Below are positions 54,499 through 63,157 of a DNA stretch of 64,000 nucleotides, piece after piece. Below the pieces are notes generated by a model. That model saw only the letters and a program-made list of their open reading frames with translations. It was not told the origin of the DNA and searched no databases. The stretch covers positions 248,001 to 312,000 of the forward strand of contig CAVZTA010000009.1 of NCBI GenBank assembly GCA_963778025.1, given 5' to 3'. The position numbers were made by a program, and so were the translations under genes. Source of the DNA: CAVZTA01 sp963778025 (lineage in GTDB: Bacteria; Chloroflexota; Limnocylindria; Limnocylindrales; CSP1-4). Every line of letters begins with the position of its first letter. Position 1 is the first letter of the stretch.

Positions 54499-56300
54499 CC
54501 GACGGCCGGCCGTCACGGCCGGGGTGCTGGGCGACGTCCTCGGGGTCCTTCCGGCCCGCCTGCGTCGGCGGCTGGATACGGAGCCCAGGCTCGCCGACGA
54601 CTGGACCTGGTCCGAGGCCGATGACGTGACCACGGTCGAAGCCGACGAGGCGACGGTCACGCTGCGTCCCGACACGTGGCGTCATCAGCGCGCCCGACGA
54701 GCTGGCGTGCACCTGTCTGCTCGCCCCGCGTTGCCTGCACCTCGCGGCGGTCCTGTCGCTGCTCGAGCCCGTCGCGGGCGTCGTGGATGCCGGCACCGAG
54801 GCGGCCCTGGATGCCGGCACCGAGGCGGCGCTGGATGCCGCCTGGGCGGTCCCCGATCCCTCCCCTCGGCAGGTGGCCGAGGCGCCACCGAAGGCGGCCA
54901 CCGGTCGGGCCGCTCGTCGTCGATCGAAGGACGAGGCCGCGGGATCGCGCGCCGCCGCCGGGCTCGCGACGGCCGTGGCCCGACTCCTCGATGTCGGTGC
55001 GACCTCAGCGGGCGTCGTCGTGACGGGCGAGATCCTGCGGGCCGTCCATACGTGCCAGGTCCTCGGGCTGCATCGCGCCGCCGCCGCGGGTCTTCGCGTC
55101 GCGCAGGGGCTCGCGCGCCTGCGCGCGGACGAGCCCGAGTTCCGTCTCGCCGACCTGCGCAACGACATCGCGGAGGTGCTGGCGGTGACACGGCGCCTCG
55201 CGGCAGGTCAGGACGACCCATCGACCATCGGTGTGGCCCGGCGGGCCTACGAGCCGGTCGGCGGGCTGCGGCTCTACGGTCTGTGCTGCGAGCCGATCGT
55301 CGCCCGCTCGGGGTACGCAGGCTGCGTCACGACGTTCGTCGACGCGGCCGGCAAGCTGTGGGCGCTGTCCGACGTCCAGCCGGGTGACGCCGAGCGCGCC
55401 CGCTACGCGTATCTCGCGCCCATCGGGCTGGGTGACGTCGCGCTCAGCCACCAGGCGGCGGTCCGCGCGGGCGTGCACCTCGGCGAGGCGCGCGCATCCG
55501 CCGATGGCCGTCTGGGACGCGGGCAGCAGGTCCGCGCGGTCCGTGCCTCGGGTGTCGCGTGGACCGAACCGCCGATCGACCCGCTGTTCCGCGTCCCGCT
55601 CGCCGAGCAGCTGGCCCGGGCCTGGGAGTCGCTCGACCGGCCCGAGACGGAGCGCCGCCACGGGTCGACGATGCTGTTCCTCGACGCCTGGGTCCTGGGC
55701 GGCGTCGAGGGACGTCTCGGGATCGCCGTCGACGGCACGCCACTCCTGGTCGTCGCCCCCACGGACCACGAGGAGCTCGCCTTCCAGGAGGGTCTCGCCA
55801 CGCTCGCGGGTGCGCCCGGCGCGCACATCCGGCTCGTCGCGAGGACCCTGTTCGACCGGCCGGGGACCGTCGAGGCGATCGCCGTCGGAGCGGCGGACGG
55901 CGATGGTGCGGGGCTGGCGCTGCCCGAGTCTCTGGGCGGTCGGATCGACCTCGGATTCGAGCGGTTGCCGCGAACGGCCCTCCGCCGGGAGGCGGTCCCG
56001 GAGGTCACGCCGCGCCACCGGACGCCCGACGTGCTCGACCCGCTGATGCGGCGCCTGGACCGTCTGGTGGTCGGCGGCCGATCGACGCTCGGGGAGCCGT
56101 CCCGGCGCGGCGTCGAACGGGACCTCGTCGTCCTCCGGCGACGGCACTTCCCGACGGGCGCGGCGGTCCTCGACGCGCTGTCCGTGACGGCCATCGGGCG
56201 CACCGACCAGGCGCAGCTCGCCGAGCGCTGGCTGGCGGCGGTGACCTATGCGCGGGTCGCGCATCGACGGGTCGCGGCGGCGCGCTGGCTGGGCGGATGA
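54488..56300 (+). CDS. SWIM zinc-finger protein, one frameshift
   Basis: A ~603-residue protein starting at GTG 54488, 11 bp inside the vWA gene. The first ~65 residues (VLGDVLGVLPARLRRRLDTE) lead to the SWIM finger CTCLLAPRCLH (CxCxnCxH) at ~80. The frame breaks near 54680; dropping one T joins TLRPDT to GVISAPDELACTC. A duplicated Asp-Ala-Gly-Thr-Glu segment and a basic linker follow. A ~450-residue C-terminal region with GGLRLYGLCCEPIVARSGYA and GSTMLFLDAWVLGGVEGRLG ends the protein. SWIM fingers bind DNA or protein, so this is a candidate recognition subunit. It is last in the operon. Confidence 0.88.
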
Positions 56301-56387
56301 TCGGCGATCCTGCGACATCGTCGATCCCGCCGACGCGTCTTCGTCCATCTCTCGACGACGCTCATGCACTCCCGAAAGGACGGATCG

Positions 56388-56738
56388 ATGCGCTTTCTGC
56401 TGTTGGTGAACTGGGACCGCGAGGCGATGGACGCGCGGGAGGAACCCGCCGCGGGCGAGCCCGAAGAGGACGAGGGCTTCCCGTGGCTCGACGACCTGCA
56501 GGCCCGCGGCAAATGGGTGATCGGCGACCAGCTCGCGCCGCCGCGCCGCGCTCGCACCGTGCGCATGCGCGACGACCGGGCCGCCGTGACGGACGGGCCG
56601 TTCGTGGAGACCAAGGAGGCGGTCGGTGGCTTCGACCTCATCGAGGCCGAGGACATGGACGAGGCGGTCGAGATCGCGTCGCGCCACCCGGTCGCCGCCG
56701 TCGGCTCGATCGAGGTGCGGCCGCTCTGGGGCCAGTGA
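56388..56738 (+). CDS. YciI/YCII-related (DGPF) protein
   Basis: A 116-residue ferredoxin-like α+β barrel protein of the YCII family: RFLLLVNWDREAMDAREE, then RARTVRMRDDRAAVTDGPF with VETKEAVGGFDLIEAEDMDE, and ASRHPVAAVGSIEVRPL. The DGPF-x-ETKE motif is the hallmark of the family often found with ECF sigma factors, but no sigma factor is nearby. The ATG at 56388 is chosen for AAGGACGG upstream; an ATG at 56364 would add eight residues. It has its own gap (87 bp) after the SWIM gene. Confidence 0.9.
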   Translation: MRFLLLVNWDREAMDAREEPAAGEPEEDEGFPWLDDLQARGKWVIGDQLAPPRRARTVRMRDDRAAVTDGPFVETKEAVGGFDLIEAEDMDEAVEIASRHPVAAVGSIEVRPLWGQ

Positions 56739-56775
56739 TCCACGAACCGCGAGCCGGCGAGCCCGCGAGCCGCGC

Positions 56776-57062
56776 GTCGCCTGAGCCGCCCAGCGGCGCA
56801 CCGGACGGCTGGCGCCCGCTTCGCGCGTCGCCTGAGCCGCCCAGCGGCGCACCGGACGGCGGGGCGGTCAGCCAGGCGTCGCCTGAGCCGCCCAGCGGCG
56901 CACCGGACGGCTGGCGCCCGCCGCGGCGCCGCCTGAGCCGCCCAGCGGCGCACCGGACGGCGGGCGATCAGCCAGGCGCCACCTGAGCCGCCCAGCGGCT
57001 CACCGCACCCGTGGCCGGTCGCCGGGCGCCGCTGAGCCGCCAGGCGGCGCAACGGCGAAGCA
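56776..57062. repeat. Six-unit ~50-bp tandem array with hairpin core
   Basis: CCTGAGCCGCCCAGCGGC recurs at 56780, 56831, 56882, 56932, 56982 and 57031 (periods 51, 51, 50, 50, 49), decaying toward the right. Each core has GCCGC-CCA-GCGGC, able to form a hairpin, followed in most units by GCACCGGACGGC. Alternate units share their spacers (TGGCGCCCGC or GGTCAGCCAG). It fills the gap between two convergent genes, YciI and the antiporter. Confidence 0.9.
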
Positions 57063-57125
57063 CGATCGCCCGTTGAACCGTCAAGCGGCTCAGCCGGGCG
57101 TGCGCGCTGGCGCGCGAAGGCTCCC

Positions 57126-58685
57126 TCAGGCCTCCATCCGCAGCTCCTCGAGGTCGAGATCCCGCTCGATCTCGCGGAGCGTCAGGTCGTTGATCGCGCC
57201 GACGTCGCGCAGCTCCGTGACCGCCACGCGCTGCGCGTTGATGATCCCGCGCTGGATCTCCTCGTGCTCGAGGCGCTCCTGGCGTCGCTCCTCGGTCTCC
57301 GCCGGGTCCTCCGTCGCCAGGTGCTGCACCTGGTCCCGGAGGCTCGCCTCGACCCGGTCGAACAGCGGCTGGTGCGTCGGCCAGCGTGGTCGGGCGCGCT
57401 CGATCTCCTGGAGGCCCGCCTCGTAGGCGGCCGCGCGTGCGACCGCCATCTCGTCGCCGTCGAACTCGACGCCGTCCCAGCCGATGTGCCCGACGACCCA
57501 CGGCAGCGTGAGCCCCTGTCCCACGAGCGTCACGAGGATCACGCCGAAGGTGATGACCAGCACGAGGTTCCGCTCCGGGAAGGTCGCCGGGAGCGCCAGG
57601 GCCGCCGCCAGAGAGACGGCGCCCCGAAGCCCCGCCCACGCCACGACGAACGTCAGGCGACGGGCCAGCCGGGGATCGCGGCGGGCGACCCGTCGGCGCG
57701 GCGAGTTCGGCAGCGTCGACCACGCGAACACCCACACGAGGCGCGCAACCACGACCACGGCCGACACGACCACGATCAGCCCGATGACGGTGGCGGGCGA
57801 GTGCCCGTCGAGGCCGTCGATGATCTCCCGCAGCTCCAGCCCGAGCAGCAGGAACAGCGACCCATCGAGGACGAACCGGATCATCTTCCACGTCGTCAGC
57901 CACAGGACGCGGCTGTTCGGTGACAGCACCGAGCCCAGGCGCCGGCCGACGACCAGCCCCGCGGTCACCGCCGCGAGCACGCCCGACGTCCCGAGCCGGT
58001 CGGCGGGCAGGTACGCGAGGAACGGGATGACCAGCGAGACCGCGACCTCGACGGGCGGGTCGTCGAGCCGGCGCAGCACGACACACGCGGCGCGGCCCAC
58101 GAGCCAGCCGAGGGCGATGCCGCCGACACCGGCGAGCACGAACGTCAGCCCCGCCTGCGCCGGGAGGAACACCCCGCCGATGGCCACGGCCACGGCGGCG
58201 CGATAGACGACCAACGCGGTCGCGTCGTTGAACAGCGACTCGCCGTCGACGAGGGTCGTGACGATGCGCGGGACGCCGATACGCCGGAAGACGGCGGTCG
58301 CTGCGAGGGCGTCGGTGGGGGCGACGATCGCGCCCATCGCGAACGCCGCCGGCCAGCCGAGGCCCGGGACGATCGCCTGGGTCACGACCGCGACCGCGAC
58401 GACCGTGAACAGCACCAGGCCGACCGCGAGGCGGAACAGCGGGGCGATGTTCGCGCGGAGGTCGCGCAGGGGCGTCTCGAACGCCGCGGCGAACAGCAGC
58501 GGCGGCAGGAAGACGAACAGGACGAGGTCGGGCTCGAGCGCGACGCTCGGCAGGCCGGGCACCACCGCCAGCACGACGCCGCCGAGGACGAGCACCGTCG
58601 GGTACGGGACGCTGAGACGTCGGGCGACCTCGTACAGGGCTGCGGTCGCGATCAGCAGGCCGAGGACCAGGACGAGCGCGGGCAT
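57126..58685 (-). CDS. CPA1-family Na+/H+ antiporter
   Basis: A 519-residue cation/proton antiporter. About 12 TM helices fill residues 1-400. FLPPLLFAAAFETPLRDLRANI, AIVAPTDALAATAVFRRIGV (ion-binding Asp-region), TLVDGESLFNDATALVVYRA and VAWAGLRGAVSLAAALALP are the conserved CPA1/NhaP/YjcE motifs. A ~120-residue charged cytoplasmic tail (EDPAETEERRQERLEHEEIQ) follows. It exchanges Na+ or K+ for protons across the membrane. The gene is intact and convergent with the repeat array. Confidence 0.95.
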   Translation of the reverse strand: MPALVLVLGLLIATAALYEVARRLSVPYPTVLVLGGVVLAVVPGLPSVALEPDLVLFVFLPPLLFAAAFETPLRDLRANIAPLFRLAVGLVLFTVVAVAVVTQAIVPGLGWPAAFAMGAIVAPTDALAATAVFRRIGVPRIVTTLVDGESLFNDATALVVYRAAVAVAIGGVFLPAQAGLTFVLAGVGGIALGWLVGRAACVVLRRLDDPPVEVAVSLVIPFLAYLPADRLGTSGVLAAVTAGLVVGRRLGSVLSPNSRVLWLTTWKMIRFVLDGSLFLLLGLELREIIDGLDGHSPATVIGLIVVVSAVVVVARLVWVFAWSTLPNSPRRRVARRDPRLARRLTFVVAWAGLRGAVSLAAALALPATFPERNLVLVITFGVILVTLVGQGLTLPWVVGHIGWDGVEFDGDEMAVARAAAYEAGLQEIERARPRWPTHQPLFDRVEASLRDQVQHLATEDPAETEERRQERLEHEEIQRGIINAQRVAVTELRDVGAINDLTLREIERDLDLEELRMEA

Positions 58686-59012
58686 CGGTCAAAGGATGCC
58701 GTGCGCCGACCGTTGTGCGTCCGACCCCTGAGCGCGGCTCATGTTCGCGCGGTCATCCCCGGCGGCGTACCGGTAGGAGCGCTGCGCCGATGGATAGCGC
58801 TGCGAGCGCTTGATCCGGGGCGTGCGGGCCCGATCGCGCGGGATCGGAACGTCACGAAGGCCTGCTCGTGCGTGGGGATCGGCGTGTGGAGCGCTTCGGC
58901 GGGTCTCTACCGCCTGCGGCGGGGCGTTGCCGGTCTCAAGACCGCGGAACTAGCGGTCGCACCGGTACCGAGCGGCGGGGGACCGACCGTCGCTCCGCCG
59001 ATCCCGAGAGGA
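58686..59012. other. Intergenic region between ogt and the antiporter gene
   Basis: No convincing gene. Two small hairpins are visible (CCGATC-GCGCGG-GATCGG near 58830 and GGTCT-CA-AGACC near 58935), either of which could end ogt transcription. The antiporter promoter should be here. Confidence 0.4.
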
Positions 59013-59543
59013 TCAGCCGAAGAGGACCTGCTGGCCGAAGCCGGGCGCCCCTTCGAGCTCGAGCATGCGCCGCTTCGTCGCGATGCCGCCGGGAGCGGCG
59101 AAGCCGGTCAGGGCGCCATTCGCCGCGATGACGCGATGGCACGGGACCACGATGGGGAACGGGTTCTGGCTGAGCGCGGTCCCGACGTCACGCGCCGCAT
59201 CCGGCCGGCCGATCGCCTTCGCGACCTGCCCGTAGGTCCAGGTCGTGCCCGGCTCGATGTCCCGCGTCGCCCCGTAGACCGACCGCCGGAACGGGTCGAT
59301 GCCGCGCTCATCGAGCGGCACCGCGCGGAGATCGCGCCGCTCGCCGCCGAGCACGGCTCGCATCCCGGCCACCGCGGCCTGGACGAACGCGGGCACGTCC
59401 GCGGTGTCCTCAAGAAGCGGCGCCGTGTACCCGGCACGCCGTGGCAGCCACACCCCGGTGAGCCCGAGGTCGCTCCAGCTCACGGCGCATCGCCCCAGCG
59501 CGGTGTCGAACGTCACGGCTCGGTCGGTCATCGATCCCATCAT
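59013..59543 (-). CDS. ogt: Methylated-DNA-[protein]-cysteine S-methyltransferase
   Basis: A ~176-residue O6-alkylguanine-DNA alkyltransferase. The N-terminal ribonuclease-H-like half is followed by FRRSVYGATRDIEPGTTWTY, GQVAKAIGRPDAARDVGTAL (recognition helix and Arg finger), and NPFPIVVPCHRVIAANGALT with the acceptor Cys in PCHRV, then GFAAPGGIATKRRMLELEG. It repairs O6-alkylguanine by suicidal transfer. ATGs at 59543 and 59531 are both possible. It is divergent from the AraC gene, with 69 bp between. Confidence 0.94.
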   Translation of the reverse strand: MMGSMTDRAVTFDTALGRCAVSWSDLGLTGVWLPRRAGYTAPLLEDTADVPAFVQAAVAGMRAVLGGERRDLRAVPLDERGIDPFRRSVYGATRDIEPGTTWTYGQVAKAIGRPDAARDVGTALSQNPFPIVVPCHRVIAANGALTGFAAPGGIATKRRMLELEGAPGFGQQVLFG

Positions 59544-59612
59544 CACCGGAACACGCGATCGATGGCGCCGGTTGCATCGCACCAGCGGCGTGGAGCGCGC
59601 ATCATCCGCGCG

Positions 59613-60518
59613 ATGTTCCTGCCCGAGACCGGCCCCCCAGAGCACGAGCACGGGATCCATCGCCTGGCCGTGAGCCACATCCGGCCTGGCTCCGTGGTCG
59701 CGATCTTCCCGGCGCGCCACTATCCGACGACGCCGTGGCACGAGCACGACTTCTTCGAGCTCGCCGTCATCGAGTCGGGTCGCGGCCAGCACGTGACGGA
59801 CCAGGGCGTGGAGCTCGTCGAGCGGGGAGCCGCCTTCCTGCTGTCGCCCGGGACCGGCCACGAGTACCGGGGCGGCGAGGAGCTGCACGTCTACAACTGC
59901 CTGTTCCGGGCGGAGCTCGCCGATGCCGAGCTGATGTGGGCACGACGCGACCCCCATCTCGGGGTCCTGTTCGAGCTGGATCCGGCAGCGCTCGAGCGCA
60001 GCGGCGCGCGGATCGTCCGGATGGAGCTCGACGACGACCAGCTCCGGCGCGTGCTCGATGCGTTGGAGCCGATCCGCACCGGCGAGCCGGGGGCGAGCAC
60101 ACGGGCTGGTCAGCTGGCCCATCTCCTCATGGCGCTCGACGTCGTCGCGGTCGCGCGCCACCACGCGCTGGCGACGACCGGCAGCCCACGCACGATGCCG
60201 CCCGTCGTGAGCGATGCGCTGGCGCTCCTCGACACCGATCTCGCCTATCCCTGGTCGCTCGACGACCTCAGCGGGCGGCTCAACGTGGGGCGCTTCCATC
60301 TGACCCGGCTGTTCACCCGGTCACTGGGCGTGCCGCCGATGCGCTACCTGGAGCGGCTCCGCGCTCGGCGCGCCGCGACCCTCCTCTCCGCCACCGATGC
60401 GTCGGTGGCGGCGGTCGGCGCCGCCGTGGGCTGGCCCGACCCGGCGCATTTCTCCCGGCGGTTCCGCGCGGTGTTCGGCGCGAGTCCGCGCGCGTACCGG
60501 CAGCGGATCTCCCGCTGA
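59613..60518 (+). CDS. AraC-family regulator with cupin sensor domain
   Basis: A 301-residue sugar-responsive regulator. The N-terminal cupin (~25-110) has TPWHEHDFFELAVIESGRGQ and LLSPGTGHEYRGGEELHVYN. The C-terminal DNA-binding domain (~205-300) has two HTHs: WSLDDLSGRLNVGRFHLTRLF and SVAAVGAAVGWPDPAHFSRRF, with FGASPRAYRQRI at the end. It precedes and probably controls the carbohydrate ABC operon; candidate half-sites lie directly downstream. Confidence 0.94.
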   Translation: MFLPETGPPEHEHGIHRLAVSHIRPGSVVAIFPARHYPTTPWHEHDFFELAVIESGRGQHVTDQGVELVERGAAFLLSPGTGHEYRGGEELHVYNCLFRAELADAELMWARRDPHLGVLFELDPAALERSGARIVRMELDDDQLRRVLDALEPIRTGEPGASTRAGQLAHLLMALDVVAVARHHALATTGSPRTMPPVVSDALALLDTDLAYPWSLDDLSGRLNVGRFHLTRLFTRSLGVPPMRYLERLRARRAATLLSATDASVAAVGAAVGWPDPAHFSRRFRAVFGASPRAYRQRISR

Positions 60519-60527
60519 GCGCAACGA

Positions 60528-60556
60528 GGTCCAACAACTAGTCAACCCGGTCCAAC
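60528..60556 (+). promoter_or_regulatory. Direct repeats GGTCCAAC spaced 21 bp, candidate AraC half-sites
   Basis: GGTCCAAC occurs at 60528-60535 and 60549-60556, two helical turns apart and in the same orientation, the geometry of AraC-family I1/I2 half-sites. They lie just after the AraC gene and ~240 bp before the binding-protein gene. Confidence 0.55.
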
Positions 60557-60792
60557 TCACGGGTCATCGGTTGCGCCATCGTCGCGCCGCAGTCGCCTTC
60601 CGGCTCGACTAGCCGTCGCCTTGGCCGAGCGTCGGGAGCCACCGGATCGGCGGCGCAGCCCGCGACCGACGTCGCCGAGGTCGACCGGCGGCAAGCGGCC
60701 CTGCGGGATGTGGTTCGGTTCCATCGGGACTGCGCGTGCGCTCATGTCTCACCGCTGGCGTGCGCCTGTCTTCGACATCCTGGAGGAGGACG

Positions 60793-62184
60793 ATGACCAC
60801 CACGCCGACGCGGCTTCGCGTCATGGGGATCCTGGCCGCCCTCGTGGTCGGGGCCTGTTCGGGCGGGTTCGGCGGCGCATCGCCGGCCCCGTCGTCATCG
60901 AGCGCCGCGAGCGCCAGCGCTCCGGCGTCCGCGGCAGCCAGTGCGAGTGCCAGTCCCAGCGCGGCGGCGGAGCCCGTCACGCTCAGCTGGTTCGTCGACG
61001 ACAACAACGTCACCCAGGCTCGGCTCCAGGGGCTGATCGACGCCTACAAGAAGCTCCAGCCGAACGTGACGATCGAGATCGAGACGCATCCCGGTGGGAC
61101 TGACGGGGACAACCTGGTCAAGACCCGGCTCTCGACCGGCGACATGAACGACATGTTCTATTACAACTCGGGCTCGCTGCTGCAGGCGCTGAACCCGTCC
61201 GACACGCTCGTCGACCTGTCCAAGGAGCCGTACATCGCGAACATCCAGGAGACGTATCTCCCGACGGTCTCCGCGAAAGGCGGCATCTACGGCGTCCCGA
61301 CCGAGGGCACGCTCGGCGGCGGCATCCTCTACAACAAGAAGATCTATTCGGACCTTGGACTCCAGGTCCCCAAGACGTGGGCGGAGTTCGCATCCAACAA
61401 CGACAAGATCAAGACGGCTGGCACCGCGGCCCCGATCTGCGCCACGTTCAAGGACACGTGGACGTCGCAGCTGTTCGTGCTCGCCGACTACTACAACGTC
61501 CAGAAGTCCGTGCCGAACTTCGCGGCGGACTACACCGCCAACAAGGCCCACTACGCGGACACGCCGGCCGCGCAGGCAGGGTTCGCCCACCTGCAGGAGG
61601 CGTTCGACAAGGGCTGGTGGCAGAAGGACTACGGATCTGACACGTTCGCCAACGGCCAGAAGGAGCTGGCCAACGGCAAGTGCGCTCACTATCCGATGCT
61701 CACGTTCGCTGTGGGCACCATGGCCACGGACTTCCCGGACAAGATCGCCGACATCGGATTCTTCGGCCAGCCGGGCGAGGACGCCGCGACCAATGGGGCG
61801 ACCATCTGGATGCCGGCCGCGACCTATATCCCGAAGACCACCACCGGCGCCAAGCTCGATGCCGCGAAGCAGTTCCTCGCCTTCATCGCGTCCGTCCCGG
61901 GCACGGAGGCGATGAGCGCTGGCGTCGCGCCGTCCGGGCCGTACGTGATCAAGGGCTCGACGCTGCCCGACACCGTGCCTGCCGCGATCAAGGACATCAA
62001 GCCGTACATCGACGGCGGCAACAACTCCCCGGCGCTCGAGTTCCTGTCTCCGGTCAAGGGGCCGTCGCTGGAGCAGATCACGGTCGCCGTCGGGTCGGGG
62101 CTCAACTCGGCCGAGGAGGGCGCCAAGCTGTACGACCAGGACGTCGAGAAGCAGGCGAAGCAGCTCGCACTGCCGGGCTGGTGA
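60793..62184 (+). CDS. Carbohydrate ABC transporter substrate-binding lipoprotein
   Basis: A 463-residue solute-binding protein (family 1). The SD GGAGGAGG precedes the ATG at 60793. Lipobox VVGAC (Cys ~22) and an ~35-residue Ala/Ser-rich linker come first. The two-lobe fold begins VTLSWFVDDNNVTQARLQGL, with NDMFYYNSGSLLQALNPSDT, GIYGVPTEGTLGGGILYNKK and FAFSASVPGT-like FLAFIASVPGTEAMSAG. It resembles MalE/UgpB-type oligosaccharide-binding proteins. The sugar cannot be told. Confidence 0.95.
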   Translation: MTTTPTRLRVMGILAALVVGACSGGFGGASPAPSSSSAASASAPASAAASASASPSAAAEPVTLSWFVDDNNVTQARLQGLIDAYKKLQPNVTIEIETHPGGTDGDNLVKTRLSTGDMNDMFYYNSGSLLQALNPSDTLVDLSKEPYIANIQETYLPTVSAKGGIYGVPTEGTLGGGILYNKKIYSDLGLQVPKTWAEFASNNDKIKTAGTAAPICATFKDTWTSQLFVLADYYNVQKSVPNFAADYTANKAHYADTPAAQAGFAHLQEAFDKGWWQKDYGSDTFANGQKELANGKCAHYPMLTFAVGTMATDFPDKIADIGFFGQPGEDAATNGATIWMPAATYIPKTTTGAKLDAAKQFLAFIASVPGTEAMSAGVAPSGPYVIKGSTLPDTVPAAIKDIKPYIDGGNNSPALEFLSPVKGPSLEQITVAVGSGLNSAEEGAKLYDQDVEKQAKQLALPGW

Positions 62185-62200
62185 GGCATCAGGTCGAGCG

Positions 62201-63157
62201 ATGACGATGGGTACGCGTGGGGCCGGTCCGGGTGGATCGGCCCCCGCCGCCCCGCTGCCCGCCGCGACGGCCGTCGGCGCTCGCCGACGCGGAGCCCGTG
62301 CCCGGATCGGGTCCAGCTACCCGCACTGGTTCTACCTGCCGGCGGGCATCGTCTTCGTCGTGATCTTCGTCATCCCGACCCTGCTTTCGTTCTGGTTCAG
62401 CCTCACGCGCTGGACGCTGTTCACCACCGAGTTCATCGGGCTCGACAACTTCGCGCAGTTCCTGCGAGAGCCGTCGCTCACCGCGGGCGCGCGCAACACC
62501 CTCATCTACGGCATCGTGACGAGCGGCCTCAAGGTGATCATCGGGCTGCTCCTCGCGACGCTGCTCACCTCGCGGCTGCGGGTCCGCAACCTCCTGCGCT
62601 CGATCATCTTCTTTCCCGTGCTGGTGAGCACCGTGGCCGTGGGCATCACCTTCGCCGTGCTGATGCATCCGTCGACCGGACTCATCAACCGCACGCTCGA
62701 GGTGTTCGGCATCGACGGACCGCAGTGGCTCACGAGCCCGGACATCGCGTTGCTCTCGGTGGCGCTGGTCGACGTCTGGAAGGGCGTCGGCATCGCCCTC
62801 GTGATCTTCATCGCGGGGATCCTGTCGATCCCCGAGGACTACTTCGACACCGCCCGGCTGGAGGGTGGCGCGTGGGTGCGGTTCCGCCACGTCATCGTGC
62901 CCCTCAGCCGAAACGCGACGTTCACGGTCATCACGCTGTCGTTCATCGGCGGCCTGCGGACATTCGACCTCATCTGGACGATGACCCGCGGCGGCCCGGG
63001 GTTCAGCACCGATGTGCTCGCGTCGACGATCTACAAGCAGTACCAGGCGGGGTTCTACGGTCTCGCGACCGCCGGCAACGTCGTGCTGTTCATCGCGGTC
63101 ACGCTCATCGTGTTCCCGCTGATGCGGTTCTTCGCGCGCCGCGAGATCGAGCTGTGA
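62201..63157 (+). CDS. Carbohydrate ABC transporter permease (MalF/UgpA type)
   Basis: A 318-residue permease. A ~40-residue polar N-terminus precedes six TM helices, the first FYLPAGIVFVVIFVIPTLLS. The EAA coupling loop is YFDTARLEGGAWVRFRHVI, followed by RTFDLIWTMTRGGPGFSTDV typical of family-1 sugar permeases. It is 16 bp downstream of the binding protein, and its stop overlaps the second permease start. Confidence 0.96.
   Translation: MTMGTRGAGPGGSAPAAPLPAATAVGARRRGARARIGSSYPHWFYLPAGIVFVVIFVIPTLLSFWFSLTRWTLFTTEFIGLDNFAQFLREPSLTAGARNTLIYGIVTSGLKVIIGLLLATLLTSRLRVRNLLRSIIFFPVLVSTVAVGITFAVLMHPSTGLINRTLEVFGIDGPQWLTSPDIALLSVALVDVWKGVGIALVIFIAGILSIPEDYFDTARLEGGAWVRFRHVIVPLSRNATFTVITLSFIGGLRTFDLIWTMTRGGPGFSTDVLASTIYKQYQAGFYGLATAGNVVLFIAVTLIVFPLMRFFARREIEL

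Noticed and set aside
56776..57062. CRISPR array
   Set aside because: The inter-core sequences are shared between units rather than unique, and no cas gene is present.
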